From NCBI RefSeq assembly GCF_003002815.1, contig NZ_PVTF01000004.1, positions 62,001 through 126,000 on the forward strand: a stretch of 64,000 bases of DNA, written 5' to 3'. This DNA comes from Umezawaea tangerina (GTDB lineage Bacteria; Actinomycetota; Actinomycetes; Mycobacteriales; Pseudonocardiaceae). Below are positions 49,774 through 58,315 of this stretch, in pieces (the first letter of the stretch is position 1; each line of letters begins with the position of its first letter). The position numbers and the translations under genes were made by a program. The notes below the pieces were generated by a model. That model was not told the origin of the DNA and made no database searches. It worked only from the letters and a program-made list of their open reading frames with translations.

Positions 49774-51280
49774 ACGACAGCTCCAGCGGGTCGGGCCTGG
49801 TGAGCGAGACCGCGGCCAGCGCGGACACGGCCGCGGTCAGGGCCAGGTAGCCCCACGAGTACAGGGCCGTGTCGCCGTCGGGGAAGGTCACCAGCAGCAG
49901 GGTGCTGGAGAAGAACACCGCCGCGGTCAGCCCCTTCGCGGTCCACGCCAGCCCGGCACCGAGGACCAGCGGCCAGCTGAAGTACCAGGGCAGCGTCGCG
50001 GGCGAGAGCAGGGCGACGGCGAGCATGGTGAGCGCGGCGTGCCGGATGGCGTTGGGTCCGCCGTCCTCGGCCGCCCGCCACTGCCGCCACGCGATGTAGA
50101 CCAGCAGCACCGACCCGGCGGCGCGCGCGACGGCCATGAAGACCCCCGGCTCCACGTCCACCACGACGGCGACCAGGGTGTGCGCGAAGTCCCCCAGCGC
50201 GCTGGGCAGCGACAGCCAGTTCACGATCGCGGAGGACGACTTCAGCGCCGGGATCCAGCCCAGGTCGACGCCCGCGACCACCGAGCACAGCGCGAACACC
50301 GCGCCGAAGACCGCCGTGCCGCGCGCGACGGCCCGGCCGAGCCGGGAGCGCCGCGTGCCGTCGAGCCGGGCGGCCCAGACCAGCACCAGGAACGGCAGCA
50401 CCACCACGGCGGTCGCCTTGATCGCGACCGCCGCCGACACCAGCGCGATGCCGTGGGCGTGCCGCCGGTCGAGCACGAGCAGGACCCCGGCGGCCATGAG
50501 GCCGACCATCAGGATGTCGTTGTGGCCGCCGCCGATCAGGTGGACCAGCATCAGCGGGTTCGCCCCGGCCAGCCACAGCGCGACCGCCGGACGACCGCCG
50601 AGGTGGCGGGCCAGTCCCGGCAGCGACCAGCACAGCAGCGCCAGCCCGGCCGCGAGCACCAGCCGCATCAGCACGACACCGCCGATCACGCCCGCGCCGG
50701 TCGCCCACACCACGGACTTCGCGATCAGGATGAACAGCGGTCCGTACGGGGCCGGGGTGTTCTGCCAGACCCAGCTCACGTTGTCGCTCAACGGCGACGG
50801 CAACGCCGCCGGACCCACCCGGTACGGGTCGAACCCGTGCAGCGCCAACTGCCCCTGCGCCAGGTAGCTGTACACGTCCTTGCTGAACAACGGCGGCGAC
50901 AGCAGCAGCGGCAACGTCCACGCCACGATCGCGACCAGCACCGCCAGGCTGCCCACGTGCCGCCGGTGCACCATCCGCCCCAGCCGCACCCACGCCCAGA
51001 TCACCAGCCCCAGACCCGCGTACAGCAGCGCCGTCGCCAGGTCGTGGCCATGGCCGTACCGGATCCAGCTCAACGACAGGTCGGTCAGCACCGGGTCGGT
51101 CTTCACGACGGCACCCGCGCCCGCGCCGCCGAGCGCGACGAGGGAAACGCCCACCACGCCGAGGAGGATCGTCCGGATCGGCAGTCCGGTGGGCTCGGGC
51201 GGCGTGCTGACAGCAGCACGCGGCGCAAGTGGCACGGCGCTCGATCGGGGGGAGGACGGAGTTGAAGCCATCGCCGTCAT
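49733..51280 (-). CDS. MptB-like polyprenol-phosphate-mannose-dependent mannosyltransferase
   Basis: About 515 residues with some 12 membrane helices. SPPLFSKDVYSYLAQGQLALHGFDPYRVGP is the GT-C catalytic loop (with Asp-Val-Tyr) characteristic of MptA/MptB alpha-1,6-mannosyltransferases of lipomannan synthesis, and LAGANPLMLVHLIGGGHNDILMVGLM is the second family signature. It should extend a mannan chain using polyprenyl-phosphomannose on the outer face of the membrane. Start ambiguous among 51280 and 51271. It follows the GT87 gene by 58 bases, so the two are probably one operon. Confidence 0.88.
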   Translation of the reverse strand: MTAMASTPSSPRSSAVPLAPRAAVSTPPEPTGLPIRTILLGVVGVSLVALGGAGAGAVVKTDPVLTDLSLSWIRYGHGHDLATALLYAGLGLVIWAWVRLGRMVHRRHVGSLAVLVAIVAWTLPLLLSPPLFSKDVYSYLAQGQLALHGFDPYRVGPAALPSPLSDNVSWVWQNTPAPYGPLFILIAKSVVWATGAGVIGGVVLMRLVLAAGLALLCWSLPGLARHLGGRPAVALWLAGANPLMLVHLIGGGHNDILMVGLMAAGVLLVLDRRHAHGIALVSAAVAIKATAVVVLPFLVLVWAARLDGTRRSRLGRAVARGTAVFGAVFALCSVVAGVDLGWIPALKSSSAIVNWLSLPSALGDFAHTLVAVVVDVEPGVFMAVARAAGSVLLVYIAWRQWRAAEDGGPNAIRHAALTMLAVALLSPATLPWYFSWPLVLGAGLAWTAKGLTAAVFFSSTLLLVTFPDGDTALYSWGYLALTAAVSALAAVSLTRPDPLELSFRPLPARPSAAAG

Positions 51281-51338
51281 CGTCGCACACGGACCGAGAC
51301 CACCGTCCGCTTTCCGCACGTGGTGCGGGGAACGCGGG

Positions 51339-52541
51339 TCAGCCGACCTCCACCGGCCTCGGACGGCGGGCCACGGCCAGCGCCACGACCACGGCCAGCC
51401 CGAACCACACGTACGCGTTGCCGATGACCTGCTGCCACCAGGCCCAGTTCCGCTCGACGTCGTTGTCGTTGGGGAACAGCCAGTGCGGCCCGATCAGGAA
51501 CACCAGGACACCGGGAACCGCGAACGCCCAGAACGCCTTCGCCGCGCGGTACGCGGGAACCGCGAACACCGTGAGGGCCGGAGCGATCCAGATCCAGTGG
51601 TGGCCCCAGGACACGGGCGAGACGAGCAGTCCGGCGACGGCGACGACCAGGAAAGCGGCCACGTCGTCACCCGCTTTCCGCGCTTTCACCGCGGCGACGA
51701 ACGCGAGCACGACGACCACCAGGCACAGCAGCGCCCAGACGGCGACCTGCGGGGTGCCGTCGAGGCCGAGGCGCGCGACCAGCCCGCGCAGCGACTGGTT
51801 GCTGGTGTAGGTGAGCCTGCCGACGCGGCCGGGGTCGAGCAGGGCGTGGAACCAGAACTGGCGGGCCTCGCCGGGCATGATCAGGAAACCGATCCCCGCG
51901 AACACCAGGAACGACGCGAACGCCGTGACGACGGGCCGCCACTCCTTCTTCGCGAGGAAGAACAGCACGAACACCGCGGGCGTGAGCTTGATGGCCGCGG
52001 CCAGTCCGATGAGCGCGCCGCGCGGCAGCCGGGTGCGGGCCAGCAGGCAGTCGAGCAGCACGAGCACGGCGAGCAGCAGGTTGATCTGGCCGAACGACAG
52101 CGTCTCGCGCACCGGGTCGAAGACCGAGCCGACCGCGGCGGCGCCGAGGCCGTAGCGGATCGCGAGCGGGCCGCGGCCGCAGACGCGGGTGGCGGCGATC
52201 AGGCAGAGGGCGGTCAGCGCGACGAGGTTGAGCAGGGCGATGACGAAGATGGCGACGGGCAGCGGCACGGCGGCCAGCGGGCTGAACAGCACCACCGCGA
52301 TCGGCGGGTAGGTGAACGGCAGGTCGGGACCGCCCAGCGCGCTGCCGAAGTGGTCGACGTAGATGGGCAGGCCCTTGAGCCACGCGCCGCCGCCGTTGCG
52401 GTAGACCCGCAGGTCCAGCGACCACTCGTGCTCGCGGGTCATCACGTAGACGAGCGTGCCCACCATGACCAGCAGCCAGACCGCGACGACGGCACGGGTG
52501 AGCTTGTCCGACCGGACCGCATCCCCGGCTTCCACGACCAT
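51339..52541 (-). CDS. GT87-family mannosyltransferase (DUF2029)
   Basis: 400 residues, about 10 membrane helices. The first external loop SLDLRVYRNGGGAWLKGLPIY and FTYPPIAVVLFSPLA are the GT87 signatures (PimE/DUF2029-like), with the essential Asp in LDLRVY. It uses polyprenyl-phosphomannose to decorate lipid-linked glycans, as in phosphatidylinositol mannoside or arabinan assembly. The ATG at 52541 is chosen because the longer frame adds an Arg-rich stretch without coding signal. Adjacent to the MptB-like gene. Confidence 0.88.
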   Translation of the reverse strand: MVVEAGDAVRSDKLTRAVVAVWLLVMVGTLVYVMTREHEWSLDLRVYRNGGGAWLKGLPIYVDHFGSALGGPDLPFTYPPIAVVLFSPLAAVPLPVAIFVIALLNLVALTALCLIAATRVCGRGPLAIRYGLGAAAVGSVFDPVRETLSFGQINLLLAVLVLLDCLLARTRLPRGALIGLAAAIKLTPAVFVLFFLAKKEWRPVVTAFASFLVFAGIGFLIMPGEARQFWFHALLDPGRVGRLTYTSNQSLRGLVARLGLDGTPQVAVWALLCLVVVVLAFVAAVKARKAGDDVAAFLVVAVAGLLVSPVSWGHHWIWIAPALTVFAVPAYRAAKAFWAFAVPGVLVFLIGPHWLFPNDNDVERNWAWWQQVIGNAYVWFGLAVVVALAVARRPRPVEVG

Positions 52542-52657
52542 CGGACGACCACCCCCGCAACGTGAACGCGCCGAGCGGCGCGGCCCGAATGGTAACCAGG
52601 CGGCGGGTGAGTGCCATCTCACGTGCCGGACCTCGCGCGTTTACGTAGTGTGGTGAG

Positions 52658-52671
52658 CTGTGCGCGCACAG
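52658..52671. promoter_or_regulatory. Palindrome and promoter in the toxin-antitoxin control region
   Basis: CTGTGCGCGCACAG is a perfect 14-bp palindrome about 65 bases before the antitoxin ATG; GCGCAC half-sites recur between it and a GATACT hexamer (52724-52729). Antitoxins of this kind usually autoregulate. GATACT lies eight bases from the ATG, so the mRNA may be leaderless. Confidence 0.5.
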
Positions 52672-52737
52672 TGGAACATTCGGACCAATCCTCCCGAACG
52701 GGCGCACAAAGGCGCACGCTCGGGATACTCTGTGCGG

Positions 52738-53322
52738 ATGAGTCCTGCGCTGGAGACGGTGCTGGCCAAGGCCGGCCTACAGGTCACGCCAATGGAGTTC
52801 CTCAACCTGGTCGCCGAGGCCGCCAAGCGGCTCGCGCCTCCTCATCCGGAGCCCGCGAGCTACTTCACGCCCGACCAGCGCGAGGTGCTGACCGACGTCG
52901 GCCTCGACCTCGGCCCGCAGACCAACACCGACGCCATGCCCAGGGCGCGGTCCATAGTGGCGCTGTCGGTGCTGCGCGACACCGCGCTGACCGTGGCCGA
53001 GGCGGCCCGCCAGCTGCAGGTCGACACCAGCCGCATCCGGCACCGGCTCGGCGTCGGCAGGCTCGTGGGCTGGAAGGACAAGGGCAGTTGGCGGTTGCCC
53101 GCGTGGCAGTTCGCCGGCACCGGCGTCCTGCCCGGCCTGGAGGCCGTGCTCGCCACCGTCGCGCAGGACCAGCCCGCGCTCGTCGTGGCCGCGTTCATGA
53201 CGACCGCCCAGGAAGACCTGCTCGTCGACGGCACCCCGACCACTCCCCGCGACTGGCTGTTGGCAGGCGGCGACCCGCGCCGCGTCGCCGACCTCGCGGC
53301 GATGCTCGGCACGCCCGTCTGA
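52738..53322 (+). CDS. HTH antitoxin of a RES-Xre-type toxin-antitoxin pair
   Basis: 194 residues. A central helix-turn-helix (about 78-110, VLRDTALTVAEAARQLQVDTSRIRHRLGVGRLVGWKDKGSWRLPAWQF) and a C-terminal helical region ending DWLLAGGDPRRVADLAAMLGTPV, the Res-binding tail seen in Xre-type antitoxins (DUF2384-like placement). It binds and neutralises the RES toxin encoded 27 bases downstream and probably represses the operon. Confidence 0.8.
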   Translation: MSPALETVLAKAGLQVTPMEFLNLVAEAAKRLAPPHPEPASYFTPDQREVLTDVGLDLGPQTNTDAMPRARSIVALSVLRDTALTVAEAARQLQVDTSRIRHRLGVGRLVGWKDKGSWRLPAWQFAGTGVLPGLEAVLATVAQDQPALVVAAFMTTAQEDLLVDGTPTTPRDWLLAGGDPRRVADLAAMLGTPV

Positions 53323-53349
53323 CCCACGTCCCCGAACGACTGGACCCGA

Positions 53350-54006
53350 ATGTCACGGCTTCCCCAGCCGCCCGCTCCCGCCGTGCTGCAGGCGATCCTG
53401 CGCCGCACCGAGGACGTGGTGGCGGTGCACCGCGCGACCCGCCTGGTGCGCGTCTTCACCGCCAAAGGCCAGCACCCCCAGCGCTGGAACACCTTCCGCT
53501 ACACCGGCCCGTTGCCGCACGCCAGGTTCGACACCCACCCCCCGAGCCCCGACGGCACCCCGTCGGTCGCCCAGGAGCACGGCGTCCTCTACTTCGGCCT
53601 CACCGTGCGGACCAGCGTCGCCGAGGTCTTCCAGGCCACCTCGGTCGTCGACCGCCGCACCCGCAGCCCCTTCCTGGTCGCCCTGCGCCCCCGCCGCACC
53701 CTCCGCCTCCTCGACCTCACCGGCCTCTGGCCCACCCGCGTCGGCGCCTCCCAGGAACTCAGCAGCGGCCCCAAACACCTCACCCAAGCCTGGGCACGCG
53801 CCATCCGCGCCGCCTACCCGGAACTCGACGGCCTCTGGTACCGCTCCTCCATGGACTCCGGCGACCCCGCCGTCTGCCTCTGGGACCCCCCAGGCGCCTC
53901 CTGCCTACCAGCAGCCCCGGACGTCCTCCTACCTCTGGACCACCCAGGCCTGGACCTGCCACTGGCCAGGGTGTGCGAGGAGCTGAACTACACACTGCTG
54001 GGGTGA
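53350..54006 (+). CDS. RES-domain toxin
   Basis: 218 residues. RES domains are ADP-ribosyl-transferase-like NADases that deplete NAD. The three naming residues are visible: R59 in HARFDTHP, E92 in TSVAEVFQ and S166 in GLWYRSSM. YTGPLPHARF and VLYFGLTVRTSVAEVF match the family core. Activity would arrest growth when the antitoxin is lost. The gene is followed by array B of mini-hairpins, with 90 bases between. Confidence 0.85.
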   Translation: MSRLPQPPAPAVLQAILRRTEDVVAVHRATRLVRVFTAKGQHPQRWNTFRYTGPLPHARFDTHPPSPDGTPSVAQEHGVLYFGLTVRTSVAEVFQATSVVDRRTRSPFLVALRPRRTLRLLDLTGLWPTRVGASQELSSGPKHLTQAWARAIRAAYPELDGLWYRSSMDSGDPAVCLWDPPGASCLPAAPDVLLPLDHPGLDLPLARVCEELNYTLLG

Positions 54007-54096
54007 TCAGGGGCCGCTTCGGCCTTGGCACGCACGAACACCCACCTCGGGCCCCCACCCAACGCCCGCCCCTCGCGGCGCGAGGAACACGGACTG

Positions 54097-54219
54097 GCGC
54101 AGCCGCCACCCCCATCCGGCGCGGAGCGCCAGTGGCCTTGTCCGACGGCGGAGCCGAGGATGCCCTGTCCGACGCGCAGCGAGGATGCCTGGTCAGGCGC
54201 AGCCTGATGCTGGCGTAGC
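54097..54219. repeat. Array B of tandem GCGNAGC mini-hairpin units
   Basis: Six GCGNAGC heptamers (starts 54097, 54121, 54148, 54174, 54197, 54213) at intervals of 24, 27, 26, 23 and 16. The last units read TCAGGCGCAGCCTGATGCTG and TGGCGTAGCCAG, near-identical to the right end of array A. The stretch 54007-54380 contains only this array and inverted repeat B; no gene is seen. Confidence 0.75.
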
Positions 54220-54252
54220 CAGTCCCCTCCGGCACCCCGATCCGAAGCCATC

Positions 54253-54315
54253 TCTATGCCCACCCAAGCTTGTCAAGACAGCTTCACCGTCTTGACAAGC
54301 TTGGGTGGGCATAGA
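54253..54315. repeat. Long perfect inverted repeat B
   Basis: Perfect 27-bp arms (54253-54279 and 54289-54315) with a 9-nt loop, 33 bases right of array B. The central 31 bases differ from inverted repeat A at only four positions, while the outer parts of the arms are unrelated but complementary. Confidence 0.8.
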
Positions 54316-54380
54316 ACACTCGGCGACCGGGGTAGAGGCACCTCACCCACCACCCACCAAGCCACGCCCCAAGACCACCC

Positions 54381-54947
54381 TCAGGAACGGCGGGCCGCCG
54401 CGGTCGACCGGCGTCGAGGCGCCGACAGGAACCGGGCATACCTCACCTCAGGCAGCTCCTGGTCCCCCAGCTCGTACCGGTGCACCACCCCGTCGTGCCG
54501 CCACCCGTGCGCCTCGTAGAACTCCCGGCTGGGTGTGTTGTCCTGGAAGACCCAGAGCACCGCGTACCGGAACCCGTGGTCGATCAGGTGTCGGACGGCG
54601 ACCTCGTGCACCTCGTGCCCGGCCCCGGTCCCCTTGAACCGGGGGTCGGCGTAGATGGCCGTGATCTCGCCCGTGTGCAGGTCCGGGTGGGCGTCGCCGA
54701 TCTCGCGGACGGCGTCCACCGCGCAGTAGGCCCCGATGACACCGTCGTCGGTCACGGACACGAACACGGCGCTGGGCTCCGGGAGGGCGAGGACGCGGCT
54801 CCAGCCGGGGAGCCTGCTCTCCGGCAGCATGCGATCGAGCACGGGGTCGGCGACGATGCCCCGGTACGCGTGCTGCCACGCGGCCACGTTGATCCGGGCG
54901 ATCTCCGTGGCGTCCTCCGGCCTCGCGGGCCGGACTGTCCACTGCAT
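54381..54947 (-). CDS. GNAT-family N-acetyltransferase
   Basis: 188 residues from the ATG at 54947. VRPARPEDATEIARINVAAWQHAYRGIV at the start, ITAIYADPRFKGTGAGHEVHEVAVRHLIDHG (acetyl-CoA loop with K-G-T-G-A-G) and VLWVFQDNTPSREFYEAHGWRHDG at the end are all standard GNAT features. Acceptor unknown. A longer reading to 55034 is possible but lacks family similarity. Confidence 0.88.
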   Translation of the reverse strand: MQWTVRPARPEDATEIARINVAAWQHAYRGIVADPVLDRMLPESRLPGWSRVLALPEPSAVFVSVTDDGVIGAYCAVDAVREIGDAHPDLHTGEITAIYADPRFKGTGAGHEVHEVAVRHLIDHGFRYAVLWVFQDNTPSREFYEAHGWRHDGVVHRYELGDQELPEVRYARFLSAPRRRSTAAARRS

Positions 54948-55049
54948 GCAGGGAGCGTGCCGCACGGGAGCCGCCACCGCTAGCCATTGAGATATCCCGC
55001 CCACCGCGCGGGACGACTTCGGCGGGAAATCCACCGAAAGTCGTACCGG

Positions 55050-56972
55050 TCAGCCGAGGTGCCTGGACCACCAGTCCAGGACGGCGTCGAAGCGCTGGTG
55101 GCGGTGCCGCGGCTTGCCCGACCGGGTGAGCTCGTGGCCCTCACCGGGGAAGATCAGCATCTCGGCGGGCACGCCGTTGCGGCGGAGCGCGACGAACATG
55201 CGCTGGGCCTGTTCGAGCGGGCAGCGCCAGTCGTGCTCGGAGTGCACGACGGCGAACGGCATGCTGATCTTCTCGGCGTAGGTCAGCGGGCTCATCGCCT
55301 GCTGCTTGGCCGGGTCGGCGCCGCAGTAGGCGTCGGCGAAGAACCAGCCGATGTCGGACGACCCGCCGAACGAGTCCCAGGCGTTCACGGCGCGTTCGCT
55401 CCACGCGGCGCGGAAGCGCTCGCCGTGGTGCGCGGCCAGCCAGCTGGTCATGAACCCGCCGTACGAGCCGCCCATCACGCCGACGCGGTCGGCGTCCAGC
55501 TCCGGCCGTTCCAGCGCGGCGTCCAGGACCGCGAGCACGTCGTCCACGTCCACCGTGCCGAACCCGCCGACGATCGACTGCCCGTGCGCCTGGCCGTACC
55601 CGGCCGAGCCGCGCGGGTTGGGCAGCACGACGGCGTAGCCCGCACTGGCGTAGACCTGGGCTTCGTCGAAGAACCCCTTGGTGTGGTACATGAACGGGCC
55701 GCCGTGCACGGCCAGCACGACCGGGTGCGGGCCCTCGCCCTCGGGCAGCACCAGGAAGCCGTGCACCGGGTAGCCGTCGGGCGCGGTGCCGGTCAGCTCG
55801 ACCGACGCGCGCACGCCCGCCGCGCGCAGCGGGGCGGCGAAGTCGGTGATCGCGCCGGTGCCGACGAGCACGACCTCGCCGGGGTTGTCCGAAGTGGACA
55901 CGACCGCGACGACGCGGTCGCCGTCCGCGCCGAACGACTTGACCTCACCGCCTTGTCCCGCAACGACTTCCAGGTCGTCGAGGACCGCACCGGAGGCGTC
56001 GAGCGGCACGCGGCGCAGCTCGACGGCACCGCGGTTGCGGACCGCGACCAGGATGCCGGAGCCGGTCACCACGGGGACGCCCGCGGCGCGTTCGCAGTCG
56101 ACGGTCTCGACGTCGGTGAGCCTGGTCGCGGTCGACCCGGAGTACGACCACAGGCCGAGGTTGCGCGCCACGCCGTTGGTGCCGGTGAACTCGCTGGCCA
56201 GGAAGTGCAGCGTGCCGTCGGGGCCGTGGAACGGGTGGGCCGCGCTGCCCTCGGTGCGCACGACGAGCTCCGGCTCACCACCCTCGGCGGCCACCGAGTA
56301 CAGGTCGCTGTGCAGCGACTCGACGACGCCCAGGTCGCGGTCGACCACGAAGACCAGCCGCTCGCCGTCCGGGGTCCAGGTCGGCTCCGCGACGGCGAAC
56401 GCGCCGTCGGTCAGCTCGACCGGCTCGGCGTCCGGGTCCAGCGCGTCCACGACGTGCAGCCGCGGCATCCGGTCACCGAGGAAGCCCACGTCGTCGACGC
56501 GGTAGTCCAGCCGGGTGATCCGGCGCGGGGCCTCGGCGTCCGGTGCGGGCGCGTCCTCGCCCTCGACGAGCGCCGTGCCGTAGCGGCCGGGCTCGGGGAC
56601 CCGCGCGGTGAACGCGATCCGCCGCGAGTCCGGAGCCCACACCGGGGCGCCCGCGCCCAGCGGCAGGTCGGTGACCCGGCGCGGTTCGCCGCCGCCGGTC
56701 GGCAGCACGTGCAGCTGCGGGACGGCCGCCTTGCCCTGTCCGGAGCTGCGCAGGAACGCCACCCAGCGACCGTCCGGCGAGACGCGCGGGGCCTGGTCGC
56801 GGTCCCCCCACGTCCAGCGCACGGGCTCGCCGCCGTCCAGCGGCACGCGGTGCAGACCGCCTCGGTAGGCGTTCGCGGTCAGGTCGGGGCTCGTCACGGT
56901 GACCAGGAGGAGGTCGCCGTGCAGCGCGAGCGGGCCGGGCACGGACAGCAGTTTCAGGTCATCGGGGCGCAC
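55050..56972 (-). CDS. Prolyl oligopeptidase-family (S9) serine peptidase
   Basis: About 640 residues. The N-terminal two-thirds is a WD/TolB-type beta-propeller (for example APRVSPDGRWVAFLRSSGQGK, PVWAPDSRRIAFTARV). The C-terminal alpha/beta-hydrolase domain has the triad: Ser in GVMGGSYGGFMTSW, Asp in VVHSEHDWRCPLEQ and His in FPGEGHELTRSG, as in acylaminoacyl peptidases. It is expected to trim short peptides in the cytoplasm. Start uncertain (GTG 56972 or 57011). Divergent from the amidohydrolase gene. Confidence 0.9.
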   Translation of the reverse strand: MRPDDLKLLSVPGPLALHGDLLLVTVTSPDLTANAYRGGLHRVPLDGGEPVRWTWGDRDQAPRVSPDGRWVAFLRSSGQGKAAVPQLHVLPTGGGEPRRVTDLPLGAGAPVWAPDSRRIAFTARVPEPGRYGTALVEGEDAPAPDAEAPRRITRLDYRVDDVGFLGDRMPRLHVVDALDPDAEPVELTDGAFAVAEPTWTPDGERLVFVVDRDLGVVESLHSDLYSVAAEGGEPELVVRTEGSAAHPFHGPDGTLHFLASEFTGTNGVARNLGLWSYSGSTATRLTDVETVDCERAAGVPVVTGSGILVAVRNRGAVELRRVPLDASGAVLDDLEVVAGQGGEVKSFGADGDRVVAVVSTSDNPGEVVLVGTGAITDFAAPLRAAGVRASVELTGTAPDGYPVHGFLVLPEGEGPHPVVLAVHGGPFMYHTKGFFDEAQVYASAGYAVVLPNPRGSAGYGQAHGQSIVGGFGTVDVDDVLAVLDAALERPELDADRVGVMGGSYGGFMTSWLAAHHGERFRAAWSERAVNAWDSFGGSSDIGWFFADAYCGADPAKQQAMSPLTYAEKISMPFAVVHSEHDWRCPLEQAQRMFVALRRNGVPAEMLIFPGEGHELTRSGKPRHRHQRFDAVLDWWSRHLG

Positions 56973-57046
56973 GATGGAGCACGTTACCCCACTATTCTTA
57001 GCAAGGCTCACGAGATTTATTGACGATCACACAGGATTGCGGTGCC

Positions 57047-58258
57047 ATGACTCGGATCGTGTTCGCAGGTGGCAAGGTGTTCGACGGCTCCGGCGCTGCC
57101 GCGCGGCCCGGTGACGTGGTGGTCGAGGACGGCCGGGTCGTGGACGTCGGCACGGGCCTGGACGGCGACGAGGTCGTGGACGCGACCGGTCACACGGTCC
57201 TGCCCGGCCTGTTCGACTGCCACACGCACTTCATGTTCGGCGACATCGACACCGTGAAGGCGCTGAACACCCCGTTCTCACTGCCCTTCTACCAGGCCAT
57301 CGGCCGCATGCGGGCCACGCTGGAGTGCGGCATCACGTCCGTGCGCGACGCGCTGGGCTCCGACCTCGGCGTCGCGACCGCCGTGCGCACCGGGCTGGTC
57401 GCCGGGCCGCGGATGCAGATCGCGATCAGCATGGTGTCGCAGACCGGCGGTCACGGCGACGAGTGGATGCCGTGCGGCGTGCACGGCGCGGTGCACCACC
57501 CCGGCGCGCCCAACGGCGTCGGCGACGGCCCCGAGGAGCTGCGCCGGATCGTCCGCGAGCTGGTCCGCGCGGGCGCCGACGTCATCAAGATCGCCACCAG
57601 CGGCGGCGTGCTGTCCCCGCGCTCGAACCCCCGGCTGGGCCAGTTCCGCGACGAGGAGGTCGCGATGGTCGTCGCCGAGGCCAGGGCGGCGGGCATCTTC
57701 GTCATGTCCCACGCCCAGGCCACCGACGGCATCAAGGTCGCCGCGCGCAACGGCGTCCGCTCGGTCGAGCACGGGGTGTTCCTCGACGAGGAGGCCGTGG
57801 AGCTGATGCTGGCCAACGGCACGTGGCTGGTGCCGACGCTGACCGCGCCGCGGGCCGTGCTCAAGCAGATCGCCGACGGGATGAAGGTGTCCGACGCCAT
57901 CCGGGAGAAGGCCACGAGCGTGGCGGCCCGGCACGACGAGTCGGTGCGGATGGCCGTCCAGGCGGGCGTGAAGATCGCGATGGGCTCGGACTCCGGGGTC
58001 GGCCCGCACGGGGACAACCTGGAGGAGCTGCCGTTGATGGTCGCCTGTGGACTGACGCCCGCGCAGGCGTTGCACGCGGCCACGCGGTCGGCCGCGGAAC
58101 TGCTCGGTGTGGACGGTGAGCTGGGGACGCTCGAACCGGGCAAGAAGGCGGACCTGGTGCTGGTGCAGGGGGACGCGGAGGAGATGGCGGCGCGCAGCGG
58201 TGCGGAGCTGCGCGCGGCGGTCCGCGGGGTGTGGATGGACGGCAAGCGGGTGGTGTGA
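57047..58258 (+). CDS. Metal-dependent amidohydrolase (Xaa-Pro dipeptidase/imidazolonepropionase-like)
   Basis: 403 residues. Metal site intact: H-x-H in FDCHTHFMFG, carboxylated Lys region VIKIATSGGVL, His in IFVMSHAQATDG, the VEHG block, and Asp in IAMGSDSGVGPHG. ATG start at 57047 after a shorter upstream alternative. This subgroup hydrolyses cyclic or peptide-like amides; together with the divergent S9 peptidase it suggests peptide or dipeptide degradation, although the exact substrate is not predictable. Confidence 0.88.
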   Translation: MTRIVFAGGKVFDGSGAAARPGDVVVEDGRVVDVGTGLDGDEVVDATGHTVLPGLFDCHTHFMFGDIDTVKALNTPFSLPFYQAIGRMRATLECGITSVRDALGSDLGVATAVRTGLVAGPRMQIAISMVSQTGGHGDEWMPCGVHGAVHHPGAPNGVGDGPEELRRIVRELVRAGADVIKIATSGGVLSPRSNPRLGQFRDEEVAMVVAEARAAGIFVMSHAQATDGIKVAARNGVRSVEHGVFLDEEAVELMLANGTWLVPTLTAPRAVLKQIADGMKVSDAIREKATSVAARHDESVRMAVQAGVKIAMGSDSGVGPHGDNLEELPLMVACGLTPAQALHAATRSAAELLGVDGELGTLEPGKKADLVLVQGDAEEMAARSGAELRAAVRGVWMDGKRVV

Positions 58259-58315
58259 CGGGAACGGGGCTGGTGGGTGGACGGGAAGCCCGTCCGCCCA
58301 CCGGCACCGTCCTGG

